Source: Streptomyces sp. NBC_01381 (GTDB lineage Bacteria; Actinomycetota; Actinomycetes; Streptomycetales; Streptomycetaceae). From it: a stretch of 64,000 nt of DNA. Of this stretch, positions 42,851-52,358 are shown piece after piece (position 1 is the first letter of the stretch; each line of letters begins with the position of its first letter). The notes beneath the pieces were generated by a model. The model was not told the DNA's origin. It worked only from the letters and a program-made list of their open reading frames with translations, and made no database searches. A program made the position numbers and the translations under genes. Location: assembly GCF_026340305.1 (NCBI RefSeq), contig NZ_JAPEPI010000001.1, positions 4,588,001 to 4,652,000 of the forward strand. Reading direction: 5' to 3'.

Positions 42851-44660
42851 GCGCCGCGAGCGTGGCACGCATCCCGCGTTCGTTGTGGTCGGCGCGGGGA
42901 CCCGTGCGCAGTCCCGCCTCGCCGAGCCGGGCTGCCAGGGCGCCGAAGGGACCGACGCGCAGATCGCGCCAGGTCTGTTCCGCGAGCGTGCCGCTCTCGG
43001 TGGGCGTCAGCGTGAAGCTCCAACGGGACAGCGGCACACCCACCTTGACCTCCCAGGCCAGGGAGCGACCGGGCTCGGCCAGGGTGATGGTGCAGCGGGT
43101 GGTCCAGCGGACGCGGTCCTTGTGGTTGGCGCCCTCGAACCGGGCGCCTGCCTCGGCCCGCGTGGCGCCGCCGATCCAGCGTCCGCCGGTGCACTCGGGG
43201 CTCCACTCGCCCATCCTGGTCACATCGGCCAGGGCCGCCCAGGCCACGTCCGGGGGGACCGCGATCTCTTCTCGTACGGTGACGGTCCTGCGCTTGCCCA
43301 CGACGCTTCCCTCGCTCTTCTCGCCCCGCGCCACGACCAGGGTGCCGCGCGCCGGCACCAGGGTGACATGCCGCATCCGCGGCTTCTCCGGCGCTGGGTC
43401 CGGCACGGTCAGATCGGACCGCTCCAAGACCTCACGGATGATCACTTTCATTTCCAGCAGGGCGAGTTGGGCACCCACGCAGTAGCGCCGACCGCCGCCG
43501 AAAGGCATCCACGACTGCTGTGCGCGGGCGGCCTCCTCACCCAGGAAGCGCTCGGGCCGGAACTCGTCCGGCCGCGGGAAGGCGTCCGGGTCCCGGTGGA
43601 TCAGGGAGATCAGCGGTCCGGCGTACCAGCCCGCCGGAACCTCGTACGCGCCCAGCTTCAGCGGGACGTCGAGGAGGCGCGGAGCGTCGTACACCACAGG
43701 CCGGGAGCGCAGCGCTTCCTTGACCACCGCGTCCAAGTACCGCTCGTCCGCGTCGAGTTCGAGCTCGGCGCGCAGCTTCTCGAGGACGTCAGGGGTGCGC
43801 AGGAGGCGTTCGAAGGCCCAGGCGAGCCCCGTGGCCGTGGTCTCGTGGCCGGCCTCGAGCAAGGTGATCAGCTCGTCACGCAACTCCTGGTCGCCGAGGG
43901 GAGTGCCGTCCTCGTCTCGGGCTTCCAGGAGGCGGGAGAGTACGTCGGTCGCGCCGGGCACCGGCTCGCGGCGCCGCCGCGCGATCTCCTCGTACAGGAT
44001 CGCGTCCACCGCGTCGCGCACCCGCAGGAACCGCGTGGTCGGCAGGAACGTCATCCGGCGCAGCACCGGGGAGGTCTGGGTCCAGGCGCTCACCCGGGGC
44101 GGGGTCATGAGGAGCGCCGCCGACCCGCCGACCTCGATCAACTCCGGTATCAGGGCGCGCAGTCGGTCGAGGCGGGTGGCGTCGCGGATGCCGAAGACCA
44201 GACGCAGGATGACTTCGAGGGTGATGTTCTGCAGGGAATCGCGCAGGACGAACGGCCGGTCGTGCGGCCAGCGCGCGATCTCCGCGGCGGCGATCTCGGC
44301 TATCTCCTCCCGATAGCGGGCGATGGACTTTCCGTGCAGCGGCGGGCTGAGCAGACGCCGGTGCCGCCACCACGGGTCGCCGTCCAGGCTGAGCAGCGAG
44401 TGCTTGCCGACCATCGGCTCCAGGAACTGCCGCCGCACCTCGCCGGCGCGCCCGCCGCCCGCGTCGACGGCGTAGATCTCCGCCGCCAACTCGGCGTTCG
44501 TGACGAGCACTTCGGGAGGGAAGCCGAGGAAGCGGACCTGGAACGCGGGTCCGTAGTGCCGCTGGGCAGCGCGCGTGAAGCGGCCCGGCGCGGCGAGGAA
44601 CAGCGCCGTCTGGAGCGGCGCGGGCAGGCGCGGGCCCGGAGGCGGAGAGGCAGGGGTCAT
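42789..44660 (-). CDS. cytochrome P450 fused to a SRPBCC (START/polyketide-cyclase) domain
   Basis: The 623-residue protein has two modules. The P450 (about 1-450) contains the I-helix LLEAGHETTATGLAWAFE near 268, ExxR in KEALRSRPVVYDAPR, and the heme loop MPFGGGRRYCVGAQLALLEMK with the axial Cys near 393. After a short linker a SRPBCC domain (about 457-610) begins RTVTVREEIAVPPDVAWAAL, includes GEWSPECTGGRWIGG and ends in the long helix ERGMRATLAALKQHL. The frame is uninterrupted. ATG 44660 follows GAGGAGCG. The SRPBCC pocket could hold or cyclise a hydrophobic P450 substrate or product. It is divergent from a TetR gene, which likely controls it. Confidence 0.87.
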   Translation of the reverse strand: MTPASPPPGPRLPAPLQTALFLAAPGRFTRAAQRHYGPAFQVRFLGFPPEVLVTNAELAAEIYAVDAGGGRAGEVRRQFLEPMVGKHSLLSLDGDPWWRHRRLLSPPLHGKSIARYREEIAEIAAAEIARWPHDRPFVLRDSLQNITLEVILRLVFGIRDATRLDRLRALIPELIEVGGSAALLMTPPRVSAWTQTSPVLRRMTFLPTTRFLRVRDAVDAILYEEIARRRREPVPGATDVLSRLLEARDEDGTPLGDQELRDELITLLEAGHETTATGLAWAFERLLRTPDVLEKLRAELELDADERYLDAVVKEALRSRPVVYDAPRLLDVPLKLGAYEVPAGWYAGPLISLIHRDPDAFPRPDEFRPERFLGEEAARAQQSWMPFGGGRRYCVGAQLALLEMKVIIREVLERSDLTVPDPAPEKPRMRHVTLVPARGTLVVARGEKSEGSVVGKRRTVTVREEIAVPPDVAWAALADVTRMGEWSPECTGGRWIGGATRAEAGARFEGANHKDRVRWTTRCTITLAEPGRSLAWEVKVGVPLSRWSFTLTPTESGTLAEQTWRDLRVGPFGALAARLGEAGLRTGPRADHNERGMRATLAALKQHLESAHTRWPHAPRGAK

Positions 44661-44718
44661 CGGCACGCTCCTCGTCGGTGAGGTCGATGCGAAGGTCCGA
44701 ACAGCCAACAGAGACTGA

Positions 44719-44731
44719 ACAGTTGTACTGT
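44719..44731. promoter_or_regulatory. candidate TetR operator between P450 fusion and tetR
   Basis: ACAGT-TGT-ACTGT lies in the 105-bp divergent promoter region, with further ACTGT and GTAC halves nearby. A -10-like TAGATT (44753-44758) precedes the TetR ATG by 7 bases, suggesting a leaderless transcript. Confidence 0.5.
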
Positions 44732-44765
44732 ACGTATGTACCGCACGACTGTATAGATTGAGCTC

Positions 44766-45392
44766 ATGTCTAAGCAGCCCGCACCCCCGCCCGTACCGAA
44801 GTCGAGAAGCCACCGCGACAAGATCCTGGACGGGGCGCTCCTCTGCCTTCAGGAGAAGGGGTACGCGCGCACGACGGCGCGCGATGTCGCCGAGGCGTCC
44901 GGCGCCGGACTCGGCTCGATCGGCTATCACTTCGGCGGCATGGAGGGCCTGCTCGACGAGGCGCTCGGCCGGTGCTTCGAGGTGTGGACGGCCCGCGTGC
45001 GCGACGCGGTCTCCGCGAGCGCAGGTCAGGGCCCTCGGGCGCAGTTGGAGTCGGCGCTCGTCGCGCTGATCGACTCGTTCGACGAGCTGCGGCCCATGGT
45101 GGTCAGCTACATCGAGGCGTTCCCGCCGGCCGTGCGGTCCGCCGCCCTGCGCGAGCGGCTCGCCGCCGGTTACGCGGAGGCGCGCCGGGCGGGCTTCGCG
45201 ATGACCGCCGATGCCTGCGCCGAGCTGGGGATCGCGCCGCCTCCCGGTGCCGAGGTCGTCTCCTCGGTGGTCATCGCGCTGTGCGACGGCCTGATGCTGC
45301 AGTGGATCGCCGACCCGGAGGCCACGCCGGACGCGCACGAGGTCCTGGACGCGCTGACGCTGCTCGCCCCGTTCCTCACGCCTGCGGACTGA
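44766..45392 (+). CDS. TetR family transcriptional regulator
   Basis: The 208-residue regulator has an HTH at about 18-62 (ARDVAEASGAGLGSIGYHFGG) and a helical ligand domain. It is divergent from the P450-SRPBCC gene across a 105-bp region with ACAGT/ACTGT repeats, so repression of both genes and induction by a lipophilic ligand is the likely scheme. No ribosome site; the promoter position suggests leaderless mRNA. The last 17 bases overlap the convergent AfsR-like gene. Confidence 0.87.
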   Translation: MSKQPAPPPVPKSRSHRDKILDGALLCLQEKGYARTTARDVAEASGAGLGSIGYHFGGMEGLLDEALGRCFEVWTARVRDAVSASAGQGPRAQLESALVALIDSFDELRPMVVSYIEAFPPAVRSAALRERLAAGYAEARRAGFAMTADACAELGIAPPPGAEVVSSVVIALCDGLMLQWIADPEATPDAHEVLDALTLLAPFLTPAD

Positions 45393-48300
45393 GCCCGGCG
45401 GCGGCCGACCGCGCGACCTCCGCGGGGTCCGTGGCGATGCCGCGCTCGTACGCCTCCGTGAAGGCCGCCCGGCCCAGGGCCGCGAGCGCGGCCTCGGTGA
45501 CCCGGTCGACGTCGGCCCGCTCGGACTCCGGCAGCGGGGCGTCCACGCTCCGGCGCGCCGCGGTCGCCGCGCCGAGGAGCAGGGCGGCGTGCCGGGCGCC
45601 GCCCGCCTCGCCGCTCAGCGCCGCCGCACCGGCAAGGCCCTCCAGGGAGAGGGCCAGGGCGCGCGGCTCGCCGAGGGAGAGCGCGAGTCGCAGCCCTCGC
45701 AGCTGGTGCGCCGTCGCCCCCGGCCCGTCGCCGCGCAGCTCGGCGACGAGGCCGAGTTCCGTGCACAGCAGGTGGGCCCCGGCCTCCGATGACGGATATC
45801 CGTCACGCAGGCGCACCAGGTACTCCTGCGCCCCGTCGAGGTCGCCGGACCGGCGTGCGCCGAGGGCGAGCCCCATCAGCGCGTGCACCTCGCCGTACAG
45901 ATAGCCCTGCTCGACGGCCAACCGGCGGGCCTGCTCGTGCAGTTCGCGCGCCCGCTCCCAGTCCCGGGACGGCAGCGCGAGCCTGCCGAGGCCGGAGAGC
46001 CGCGCGGAGATCTCGGTCGCGAGGCCAAGCTCCTCCGCGATGTCGAGACCCTCCCGCTGACGGCGCTCGGCGTCCGCGTAGTCGCCCCTGATCTCGGCGA
46101 GCGCGGCGAGCGGCGTCACGGTCTGCAACTCGCCCCAGCGGTCGCCGAGTTCACGGAAGAGCTCGGCGCCCCCCGCCCCGTCCCGCTCGATGACGGCGAG
46201 GTCGCCCCGGGCCAGCGCGTGCATCGCGGCCAGCGCGAGCGCGGCGGCGGTGCCCCAGCGGTCGCCTGTGGCGGTGAAGTGGTCGAGCACCTGCCGGTTG
46301 GCCTTCTCGCCGGCGAGGGTGTCGCCCGAGCTGAACAGCGCGTACGCATAAAGCCATTGAGGCCGGCCGCCGTCGTGCTGGATCGAGGCCTCGACCGGCG
46401 GCGTCGGCGGCGCGGGGCGCTCCCGCGATTCCCCGGTCAGCAATCCGAACGCCGCGTGCAGCAGGCGCGGTTCGGCCGCCGTCGCGTCCACGGCGCACAC
46501 CGCGGCCAGGGCGGTGCCGGCCTCGTTGAGGCGGCCGCGCAGCAGCCACCACCAGGAGAGGGCGGTGACCAGGCGGACCGCTGTGTCCGTCGTCCCGTCG
46601 GCCGCCGCGCGCCGGACCGCGTGGTCGAGGGCCTCGCGCAGGTTGGCGGCCTCGGCGTCGAGGCGCGCGAGCCACTCCCGTTGCGCGGCGCCGCGCAGGT
46701 GCGGGTCGGCGCGCTCGGCCAGCTCCAGATAATGGCTCGCATGCCGGTCGCGTACGCCGCTGACGTCCACCGTCTCGTGCAGGCGCTCCGTCGCGTACGC
46801 CGCAACGGATTCGAGGAGCCGGTAACGCGGACCGGTGTCGGCGGTTCCCTCCACCGGGGACACCAGGAACACCAGGGACCGGTCGACGAGCCGGGCCAGG
46901 AGATCAAGGACCTCGACGTGCGCCACGTCGCCGCCCGCGCAGACCGTCTCGGCGGCGTCCAGGGTGCAGCCGTCGCGGTGGACGGCCAGGCGGCACAGCA
47001 CGGTCCGCTCGGGCGGCGAGAGCAGCTCCCAGCTCCAGTCGATGACGGCCCGCAGGGTCTGCTGCCGGGCGGGCGCGCCGCGCTGCCCGGCGGTGAGCAC
47101 CCGGAAGCGGTCACCAAGGCGTGCGGCCAACTCCCTTACGCCCAGGGCGCGGACGCGGGTGGCGGCCAGTTCGAGGGCGAGCGGGATGCCGTCGAGGCGG
47201 TGACAGATCTCCGCCACGGCATCCCGCGTCGCGGGGTCGGCGTCGTCGAGGGTGAATCCGGGCGCCGATGCCGTGGCGCGGGCCACGAACAGCCTTATGG
47301 ACTCGGGCAGTTGCAGCGGTTCCACGGCGTATACCGACTCGCCCGTCAGTCCAAGCGGCTCCTGGCTCGTGGCCAGGACGCGCAGGCCGGGGGCGGCGCC
47401 GAGCAGCAGGCCCGTCAGCTCGGCGACCGGCTCGACGAGGTGCTCGCAGTTGTCGAGGACGAGGAGCAGCCGCCGGTCGCGCAGCGCGGCGGCGAGCCGT
47501 TCGGCGGGGGCGCGGCCCGGCAGTCCGGCGGGGGTGTCCTCCCGGATACCGAGCGCGGCGGAGATCACCGACACAAGGTCGTCGACGCCGCCCCCGCGCC
47601 GACCGGCGAGCTCGACAAACCACACCTCACCGGCGTCACGACCGCACCGCGCGGCGGCCTCCACGGCGAGCCGCGTCTTCCCGACGCCACCCGGCCCGGT
47701 AAGAGTCACCAGCCGCGCGGAGCCCAGGAGTTGACGAATCTCGTCCAGCGCAGGCGCGCGACCGACCAGCTCGGTGAGCGGACTGGGAAGACTGGACCGT
47801 GCGGACACGCCCTCGGAAGCACGGTCAACACTGCTCACGCCGACCAGGCCAAGCGCGCCGCCCGCGCCGTCGGCGGCCCCGCCGTCATACGCACCGCCCG
47901 AGTTGTCCGTATGACGCAAAAGCCCCGGATCCTGCCGCAGGATCGCCTCGTGGAGTGCCGTCACCTCCGGCCCCGGATCCAGGCCCAGTTCATCAGCGAG
48001 GTGCTCCCGCAGTTCCGCGTACGAGGCGAGTGCCTCGCTCTGGCGGCCCGTCAGGTACAGGGCCCGCATCTGGACGGCGCGCAGCCGTTCCCGCAGCGGA
48101 TGCCGGGCCACCTGGTCGGTCAGTTCCCCGACCAGCAGGGTGTGGTCACCCGATGCCAGGCGCGCCTCGGCCTGTTCCTCGATCACTCCCAGGCGCTGTT
48201 CCGCGAGGCGGTGCGCAGCGGCGCGTACGAACTCCTCGTCCGCGAAGTCCGCGTACGCGGGCCCGCGCCACAACTCCAGCGCCTGGCTGAGCAGTCCGGA

Positions 48301-48654
48301 GCGCAGGCGCGGATCGTCCGTCGTCCGGGCCTCGGCCACCAGGTCCCGGAAACGGTGTGCGTCGACCTCGTCCCCGGCCGCGTCGACGCGCAGCCGGTAG
48401 CCGGGTGTCTGGCGTACGACACGGTCGCCGCCCAGCGCTCTGCGCAGCTGGGAGACCTTGGACTGCAGGGCGTTGGCGGGATGGCCCGGCGGCTGCTCTC
48501 CCCAGAGGTCGTCGATGAGCCGGTCGGCCGAGACCGGCCGCCCCTCGTGGACGAGAAGATCGGCGAGCAGCGCCCTGACCTTCGCCTCGGGAACCCTGAC
48601 CGGTTCCCCCTCGTCGTCCCACACCGTCAGTGGACCGAGCACCCCGAACCGCAT
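45376..48654 (-). CDS. AfsR/SARP-type regulator (winged helix-BTAD-NB-ARC-TPR)
   Basis: The 1092-residue large SARP has an OmpR-like winged helix at 1-95 (FGVLGPLTVWDDEG, LQSKVSQLRRALGG), a BTAD helical domain to about 245 (LTGRQSEALASYAELREHLADELGLDPGPE), an NB-ARC ATPase with P-loop LTGPGGVGKTRLAVEAA near 320 and LLLVLDNCEHL, and a C-terminal TPR region to 1080. ATG 48654 is three codons after an alternative GTG. SARPs activate biosynthetic operons by binding 11-bp-phased heptamers; exactly such an array lies upstream (48678-48761), facing the ene-reductase gene. Confidence 0.9.
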   Translation of the reverse strand: MRFGVLGPLTVWDDEGEPVRVPEAKVRALLADLLVHEGRPVSADRLIDDLWGEQPPGHPANALQSKVSQLRRALGGDRVVRQTPGYRLRVDAAGDEVDAHRFRDLVAEARTTDDPRLRSGLLSQALELWRGPAYADFADEEFVRAAAHRLAEQRLGVIEEQAEARLASGDHTLLVGELTDQVARHPLRERLRAVQMRALYLTGRQSEALASYAELREHLADELGLDPGPEVTALHEAILRQDPGLLRHTDNSGGAYDGGAADGAGGALGLVGVSSVDRASEGVSARSSLPSPLTELVGRAPALDEIRQLLGSARLVTLTGPGGVGKTRLAVEAAARCGRDAGEVWFVELAGRRGGGVDDLVSVISAALGIREDTPAGLPGRAPAERLAAALRDRRLLLVLDNCEHLVEPVAELTGLLLGAAPGLRVLATSQEPLGLTGESVYAVEPLQLPESIRLFVARATASAPGFTLDDADPATRDAVAEICHRLDGIPLALELAATRVRALGVRELAARLGDRFRVLTAGQRGAPARQQTLRAVIDWSWELLSPPERTVLCRLAVHRDGCTLDAAETVCAGGDVAHVEVLDLLARLVDRSLVFLVSPVEGTADTGPRYRLLESVAAYATERLHETVDVSGVRDRHASHYLELAERADPHLRGAAQREWLARLDAEAANLREALDHAVRRAAADGTTDTAVRLVTALSWWWLLRGRLNEAGTALAAVCAVDATAAEPRLLHAAFGLLTGESRERPAPPTPPVEASIQHDGGRPQWLYAYALFSSGDTLAGEKANRQVLDHFTATGDRWGTAAALALAAMHALARGDLAVIERDGAGGAELFRELGDRWGELQTVTPLAALAEIRGDYADAERRQREGLDIAEELGLATEISARLSGLGRLALPSRDWERARELHEQARRLAVEQGYLYGEVHALMGLALGARRSGDLDGAQEYLVRLRDGYPSSEAGAHLLCTELGLVAELRGDGPGATAHQLRGLRLALSLGEPRALALSLEGLAGAAALSGEAGGARHAALLLGAATAARRSVDAPLPESERADVDRVTEAALAALGRAAFTEAYERGIATDPAEVARSAAAGLSPQA

Positions 48655-48677
48655 ACGCGCCACCGTACACAGCGCAC

Positions 48678-48761
48678 GTCAGACGATGATCAGCGGACCA
48701 TCAGCGCAGGGGCGGACGACCATCAGCGGACGGTCGCACGACCATCAGCGGACCGTCAGCT
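48678..48761. promoter_or_regulatory. 11-bp-phased heptamer array (SARP operator)
   Basis: ATCAGCG starts at 48689, 48700, 48722 and 48744. The intervening 11-bp slots hold diverged heptamers: GTCAGAC at 48678, GGCGGAC at 48711, GTCGCAC at 48733 and GTCAGCT at 48755. That is eight consecutive 11-bp steps between the SARP gene and the ene-reductase. SARP proteins bind direct heptamer repeats at 11- or 22-bp spacing, so self-recognition is likely. Confidence 0.75.
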
Positions 48762-48844
48762 CTTCCGAAGCGGGCACCGGCACAGTCGTCCCAGACGGCG
48801 ACGGAGAACAGTCGGCCGCAGACACCGCAAAGGTTGGTACCGCC

Positions 48845-49957
48845 ATGTCCCGCTTGTTCGAAACCACTCAGCTCGGCACTCTGGACCTCCCCAACCGGCT
48901 CGTGATGGCGCCGATGACGCGCAACCGCGCCGACGCCGACGGCACCCCGCAGGCGATCATGGCCACCTACTACGCACAGCGCGCCTCCGCCGGGCTGATC
49001 ATCGCCGAGGCCGCCACGCCCAACGCGGTCGGCCAGACCTACCCGAACATCACGGCGATCCACAGCGATGCGCACGTCGCCGGTTGGCGGCAGGTCACCG
49101 ATGCCGTGCACGCCGCGGGCGGCCGGATGTTCCTGCAGTTGCAGCACGGCGGCCGGGTCGGCCACCCCGACACCAGCGGCCTGACGCCGGTCGCACCGTC
49201 GCCGGTGCCGCTGCCGGACACGATCTTCACCCCGAGCGGGCACCAGCCGGCCGCCGTGCCACGCGAGATGACCCTCGACGAGATCGACTCCACCGTGGCG
49301 GACTTCGCCGCGGCCGCCCGCCGCGCCGTCGACGCCGGCTTCGCGGGCGTGGAGGTGCACGCCGCCAACGGCTACCTCCTCCACCAGTTCCTGGCGACGG
49401 GCACCAACCACCGCACCGACGCCTACGGCGGCCCGGTCGCCGGCCGTATCCGCTTCGTCGTGGAGGTCGTCGAGGCCGTCGCCGCCGAGATCGGCCCCGA
49501 GCGTGTCGGCGTACGCATCGCTCCCGGCCTGACCGTCAACGGCATCGACGAGGGCGACACCGAGGACATCTACCCGGCGCTCGTCGACGCCCTGACGGAT
49601 ATGGGCGGCCTCGCCTATCTGCACGTCGTCTTCGCCGACCCGGAGCAGGCCGTCTTCCAGGAGATCCGCAAGAACTGGCCGGGCACGCTCATCGCCAACC
49701 CGGTGCTCGGCTGGGGAGGTCCGCTGCCCGCCGACGGCGGACGGGCGGCGGGCGAGCGGCTCCTCGCCGCGGGCGCCGACCTGATCTCGCTCGGCCGCTC
49801 GTTCCTCGCCAACCCCGACCTGGTCGAGCGGATGCGCATCGGGGCGCCGCTCAATCCCGTACGCGAGAAGGGGCTGATGTACACGGGCGGTGCGGCCGGG
49901 TACACCGACTACCCGGTGCTCGCCGAGGCTCAGGTGCCTGTGCTGTCCGCACCTTGA
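48845..49957 (+). CDS. Old Yellow Enzyme family NADH:flavin oxidoreductase (ene-reductase)
   Basis: The 370-residue FMN TIM-barrel enzyme would reduce activated C=C bonds. The N-terminal TTQLGTLDLPNRLVMAPMTRNRA holds FMN. LQLQHGGRVGHP follows near 100, then GVEVHAANGYLLHQFL near 170 with the substrate His/Asn pair, then NHRTDAYGGPVAGR, and LISLGRSFLANPDL near 318. The start at ATG 48845 is fixed by the family N-terminus. It lies downstream of the phased heptamer array and is the most probable target of the divergent AfsR-like regulator. The 3' end overlaps the convergent FUSC gene by 28 bases. Confidence 0.9.
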   Translation: MSRLFETTQLGTLDLPNRLVMAPMTRNRADADGTPQAIMATYYAQRASAGLIIAEAATPNAVGQTYPNITAIHSDAHVAGWRQVTDAVHAAGGRMFLQLQHGGRVGHPDTSGLTPVAPSPVPLPDTIFTPSGHQPAAVPREMTLDEIDSTVADFAAAARRAVDAGFAGVEVHAANGYLLHQFLATGTNHRTDAYGGPVAGRIRFVVEVVEAVAAEIGPERVGVRIAPGLTVNGIDEGDTEDIYPALVDALTDMGGLAYLHVVFADPEQAVFQEIRKNWPGTLIANPVLGWGGPLPADGGRAAGERLLAAGADLISLGRSFLANPDLVERMRIGAPLNPVREKGLMYTGGAAGYTDYPVLAEAQVPVLSAP

Positions 49958-52239
49958 GCGGGCAGCACGCGGGCGCGCTTCGCCTTGTTCGCCCGGCGTC
50001 CCGCGACCGGTACGTCGAGCGGGCGGGCCAGGCCCGCCACGCCTTCGTCGAGGCGCTGCAGATGGCGCAGGACGCGGTAGGTCACCGTGCCCGAGCGCAG
50101 CGCGCCGGGGCCGTCGGCCTCCAGCATGGAGGCGATGCTGGCGCCGGTTCTGACCTCGCCGTCCGCCTTGTCGTCGTCCACGTACGCGGTGATGACGTCG
50201 AGGTTGTGGGCGATGCGCCGGCCGGCCTTGGCCAGGCGTGGATCGGCCGCGACGGTCTTGCTGTACGGCACGAGTTCGGCGGTCGCCGCCAGCGAACGGG
50301 CGTGGTACGCGCAGGTCTCCAGGAGCGCCACCAGATAGCGGGCGGTCCTGCGGCGGCCGCGCAGCGGGGTGATCGGGTGGGTCAGCGGCTGGATGGAGGC
50401 GCGCAGATCGTCGAGCGCGGTGTCCAAGTCGCGCGCCCTGTCGAGGAGATCGGCCGCGGGCCCGCCGCTCAGCTGCTCCACCGAGGCGGACACCACGTCG
50501 GCGAGCCGGGCGAGGACCGTGCTGAGCAGCTCGTCGGTGCGGCGGTCGGTGTGCACCGGCAGGACGAGGACGGCCGCGATGATGCCGCAGGCCGCGCCGA
50601 GTGCCGTCTCCTCGATGCGCAGCCAGAGCACGGAGAGGCTGTAGGTGTTCAGGAGGGTGTAGAGCAGGCCCAGCATCGCCGTGACGAAGAAGGACATGAG
50701 CGCGTACGACAGGGGAGCGGTGAAGAACATCGCGAAGATGAAGAGCAGTACGAGGCCGAAGGCGAGCCAGGTGTGGTCGCCGACGAGCCCCGCGAGAGCC
50801 ACACCGGCGACCACTCCGAGGACCGTACCGAGCAGCCGCCGATAGCCCTTGACGAGGATCTCGCCCGTCGACGCGGTGTTGAGGAACACCACCCAGCAGG
50901 TGAGCACCGCCCAGTACCAGCGCTCGGTGGAGAGGAACTCGCCGCCGATGATGGCGAGCGTCGATCCCACGGCCACCTGGAAGGCCGCCCTGGTGGTGGG
51001 GCGCCGGAGGCCGGCCTGCTCGTCCTCCGGCTCCGCGGCCTGCTCGACACCGGCGATCGCGATGTCCTCGGCGTCGAACTCCTCACGGGAACGGGTCGTC
51101 GCCGGAGAGTCGTCGGACTCGTCCTGCGGTCCGTCCAGGGCGAGCCGCAGTCCCAGCACGGCGCGGGCGGACTCACCGATGCCGCGGAAGACGTCCTGGA
51201 CGGCGATCGAGGCCCGCGGCAGATTGTCCTCGTCGCGGTAGCCGAGCAGCCTGTTGCGTACGTGTGCCAGGGCCGTGCCCCGGTCGGCGGAGACCGGCCG
51301 GGACACCAGCAGGTACAGCGCCCGCAGGTCCCGGCGCAGGGTGAGCGTCGCGTCGTCCTCGGGGTGGATCCGCGTGCCGGTCTCCGGTACGGGCGCGTGC
51401 GGCAGATGCAGGGTGAGGGTGTCCGCGCGTTCGGCGCTGCGCGCGTTCAGGAGGAGGACGCCGAGACGTTCGGCGGCGATCTCCGCGTCCGCGACACGGC
51501 GTTGCACCAGGGCCGCGGTCGCCGCGTCCGGTGTGCCCTCCTCCAGGCGGCCCTGGATCATCAGGGCCGTCTCGTGCAGCCGGGCGGTGCCACGGCGCAG
51601 CTCGTCGAGGACCTTCTCCAGCTGATCGGGGGTGGCGTCCAGGAGCTCGATCTGGGTGGCCACCAACTGCGCGAGCCGCGCCCGGAAGGCGACCCGGAGC
51701 CGGCCGAGGTCCCGTTCGGGAGACTCCGGCACGACGGCGAAGCGGACGACGGCGCCGCACACGAAGGCGACGGTCAGGGCCAGATACAGCTCGGGCAGCG
51801 CCGCCGCGGTCGCGCCCACGAACAGCGAGACGAAGTAGACCTGGAAGCCGATCAGGCCCAGGGCCGTGCCCCGGTCGCCGAAACGGCGGCTGTAGACGGC
51901 GCCGAAGATCAGCGCCACGAAGAACACGTCACCCGCGATGACCTGGTCGTGCAGGAGAGCCGCGAGGGATATCGCCGCCAGCGAGACGGGCAGGCCCAGA
52001 GCGAGCGTGACCGCCTGGTCGCGTACCTCCTTCTCCTTGATGGCGAAGGTGGCGACCATGGCCGTCATGGCGCCCGCGACCATGTGCGTGACGTCCGTGC
52101 CGAACAGGGCGAGCACGACGAGCGTCAGGGCGATCGCCGCGACCGTCCGGAGCCCCGCCATCAGCCGCAGCAGCCCCGGGTCCGATGCCACGAAGCGGTC
52201 CCATGTGCCGGTCCTGGTCCGCCGTGTCACTGCGCTCAC
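49930..52239 (-). CDS. FUSC family (aromatic acid exporter-like) membrane protein
   Basis: The 769-residue protein has two membrane blocks with an internal repeat: TM clusters at about 25-175 (LRTVAAIALTLVVLALFGTD, PVSLAAISLAALL, LPELYLALTVAFVCGAVVRF) and at about 425-570 (AVLTCWVVFLNTAST, LLGTVLGVVAGVALAGLVG, AFGLVLLFIFAMFF), separated and followed by long cytosolic helical regions. This is the FUSC/AaeB organisation, implicated in efflux of aromatic acids. GTG 52239 with GAGGG immediately upstream. It overlaps the convergent ene-reductase by 28 bases. The window's aromatic-acid enzymes (PaaK, molybdenum hydroxylase) make this role plausible. Confidence 0.85.
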   Translation of the reverse strand: MSAVTRRTRTGTWDRFVASDPGLLRLMAGLRTVAAIALTLVVLALFGTDVTHMVAGAMTAMVATFAIKEKEVRDQAVTLALGLPVSLAAISLAALLHDQVIAGDVFFVALIFGAVYSRRFGDRGTALGLIGFQVYFVSLFVGATAAALPELYLALTVAFVCGAVVRFAVVPESPERDLGRLRVAFRARLAQLVATQIELLDATPDQLEKVLDELRRGTARLHETALMIQGRLEEGTPDAATAALVQRRVADAEIAAERLGVLLLNARSAERADTLTLHLPHAPVPETGTRIHPEDDATLTLRRDLRALYLLVSRPVSADRGTALAHVRNRLLGYRDEDNLPRASIAVQDVFRGIGESARAVLGLRLALDGPQDESDDSPATTRSREEFDAEDIAIAGVEQAAEPEDEQAGLRRPTTRAAFQVAVGSTLAIIGGEFLSTERWYWAVLTCWVVFLNTASTGEILVKGYRRLLGTVLGVVAGVALAGLVGDHTWLAFGLVLLFIFAMFFTAPLSYALMSFFVTAMLGLLYTLLNTYSLSVLWLRIEETALGAACGIIAAVLVLPVHTDRRTDELLSTVLARLADVVSASVEQLSGGPAADLLDRARDLDTALDDLRASIQPLTHPITPLRGRRRTARYLVALLETCAYHARSLAATAELVPYSKTVAADPRLAKAGRRIAHNLDVITAYVDDDKADGEVRTGASIASMLEADGPGALRSGTVTYRVLRHLQRLDEGVAGLARPLDVPVAGRRANKAKRARVLPAQGADSTGT

Positions 52240-52358
52240 ACCCTCATCGCCGCTGTTCAGGCCGAGATTCTGTCATGGGAAGACGTAACCGGGGCTTGAG
52301 GGTTGGGGGCGTCTCGACCCGTAAGACGAGGGGTGGAAGCGGCGAAAGTCTCCGGAGC

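Noticed and set aside
42723..44681. 653-codon plus-strand frame opposite the P450 fusion
   Set aside because: Codon-bias shadow of the minus-strand gene.
45883..52299. 2138-codon open frame on the plus strand
   Set aside because: It runs antisense to the AfsR-like regulator and the FUSC exporter and across the ene-reductase in another frame; composition is Arg/Gly/Ala-rich low complexity with no domains.
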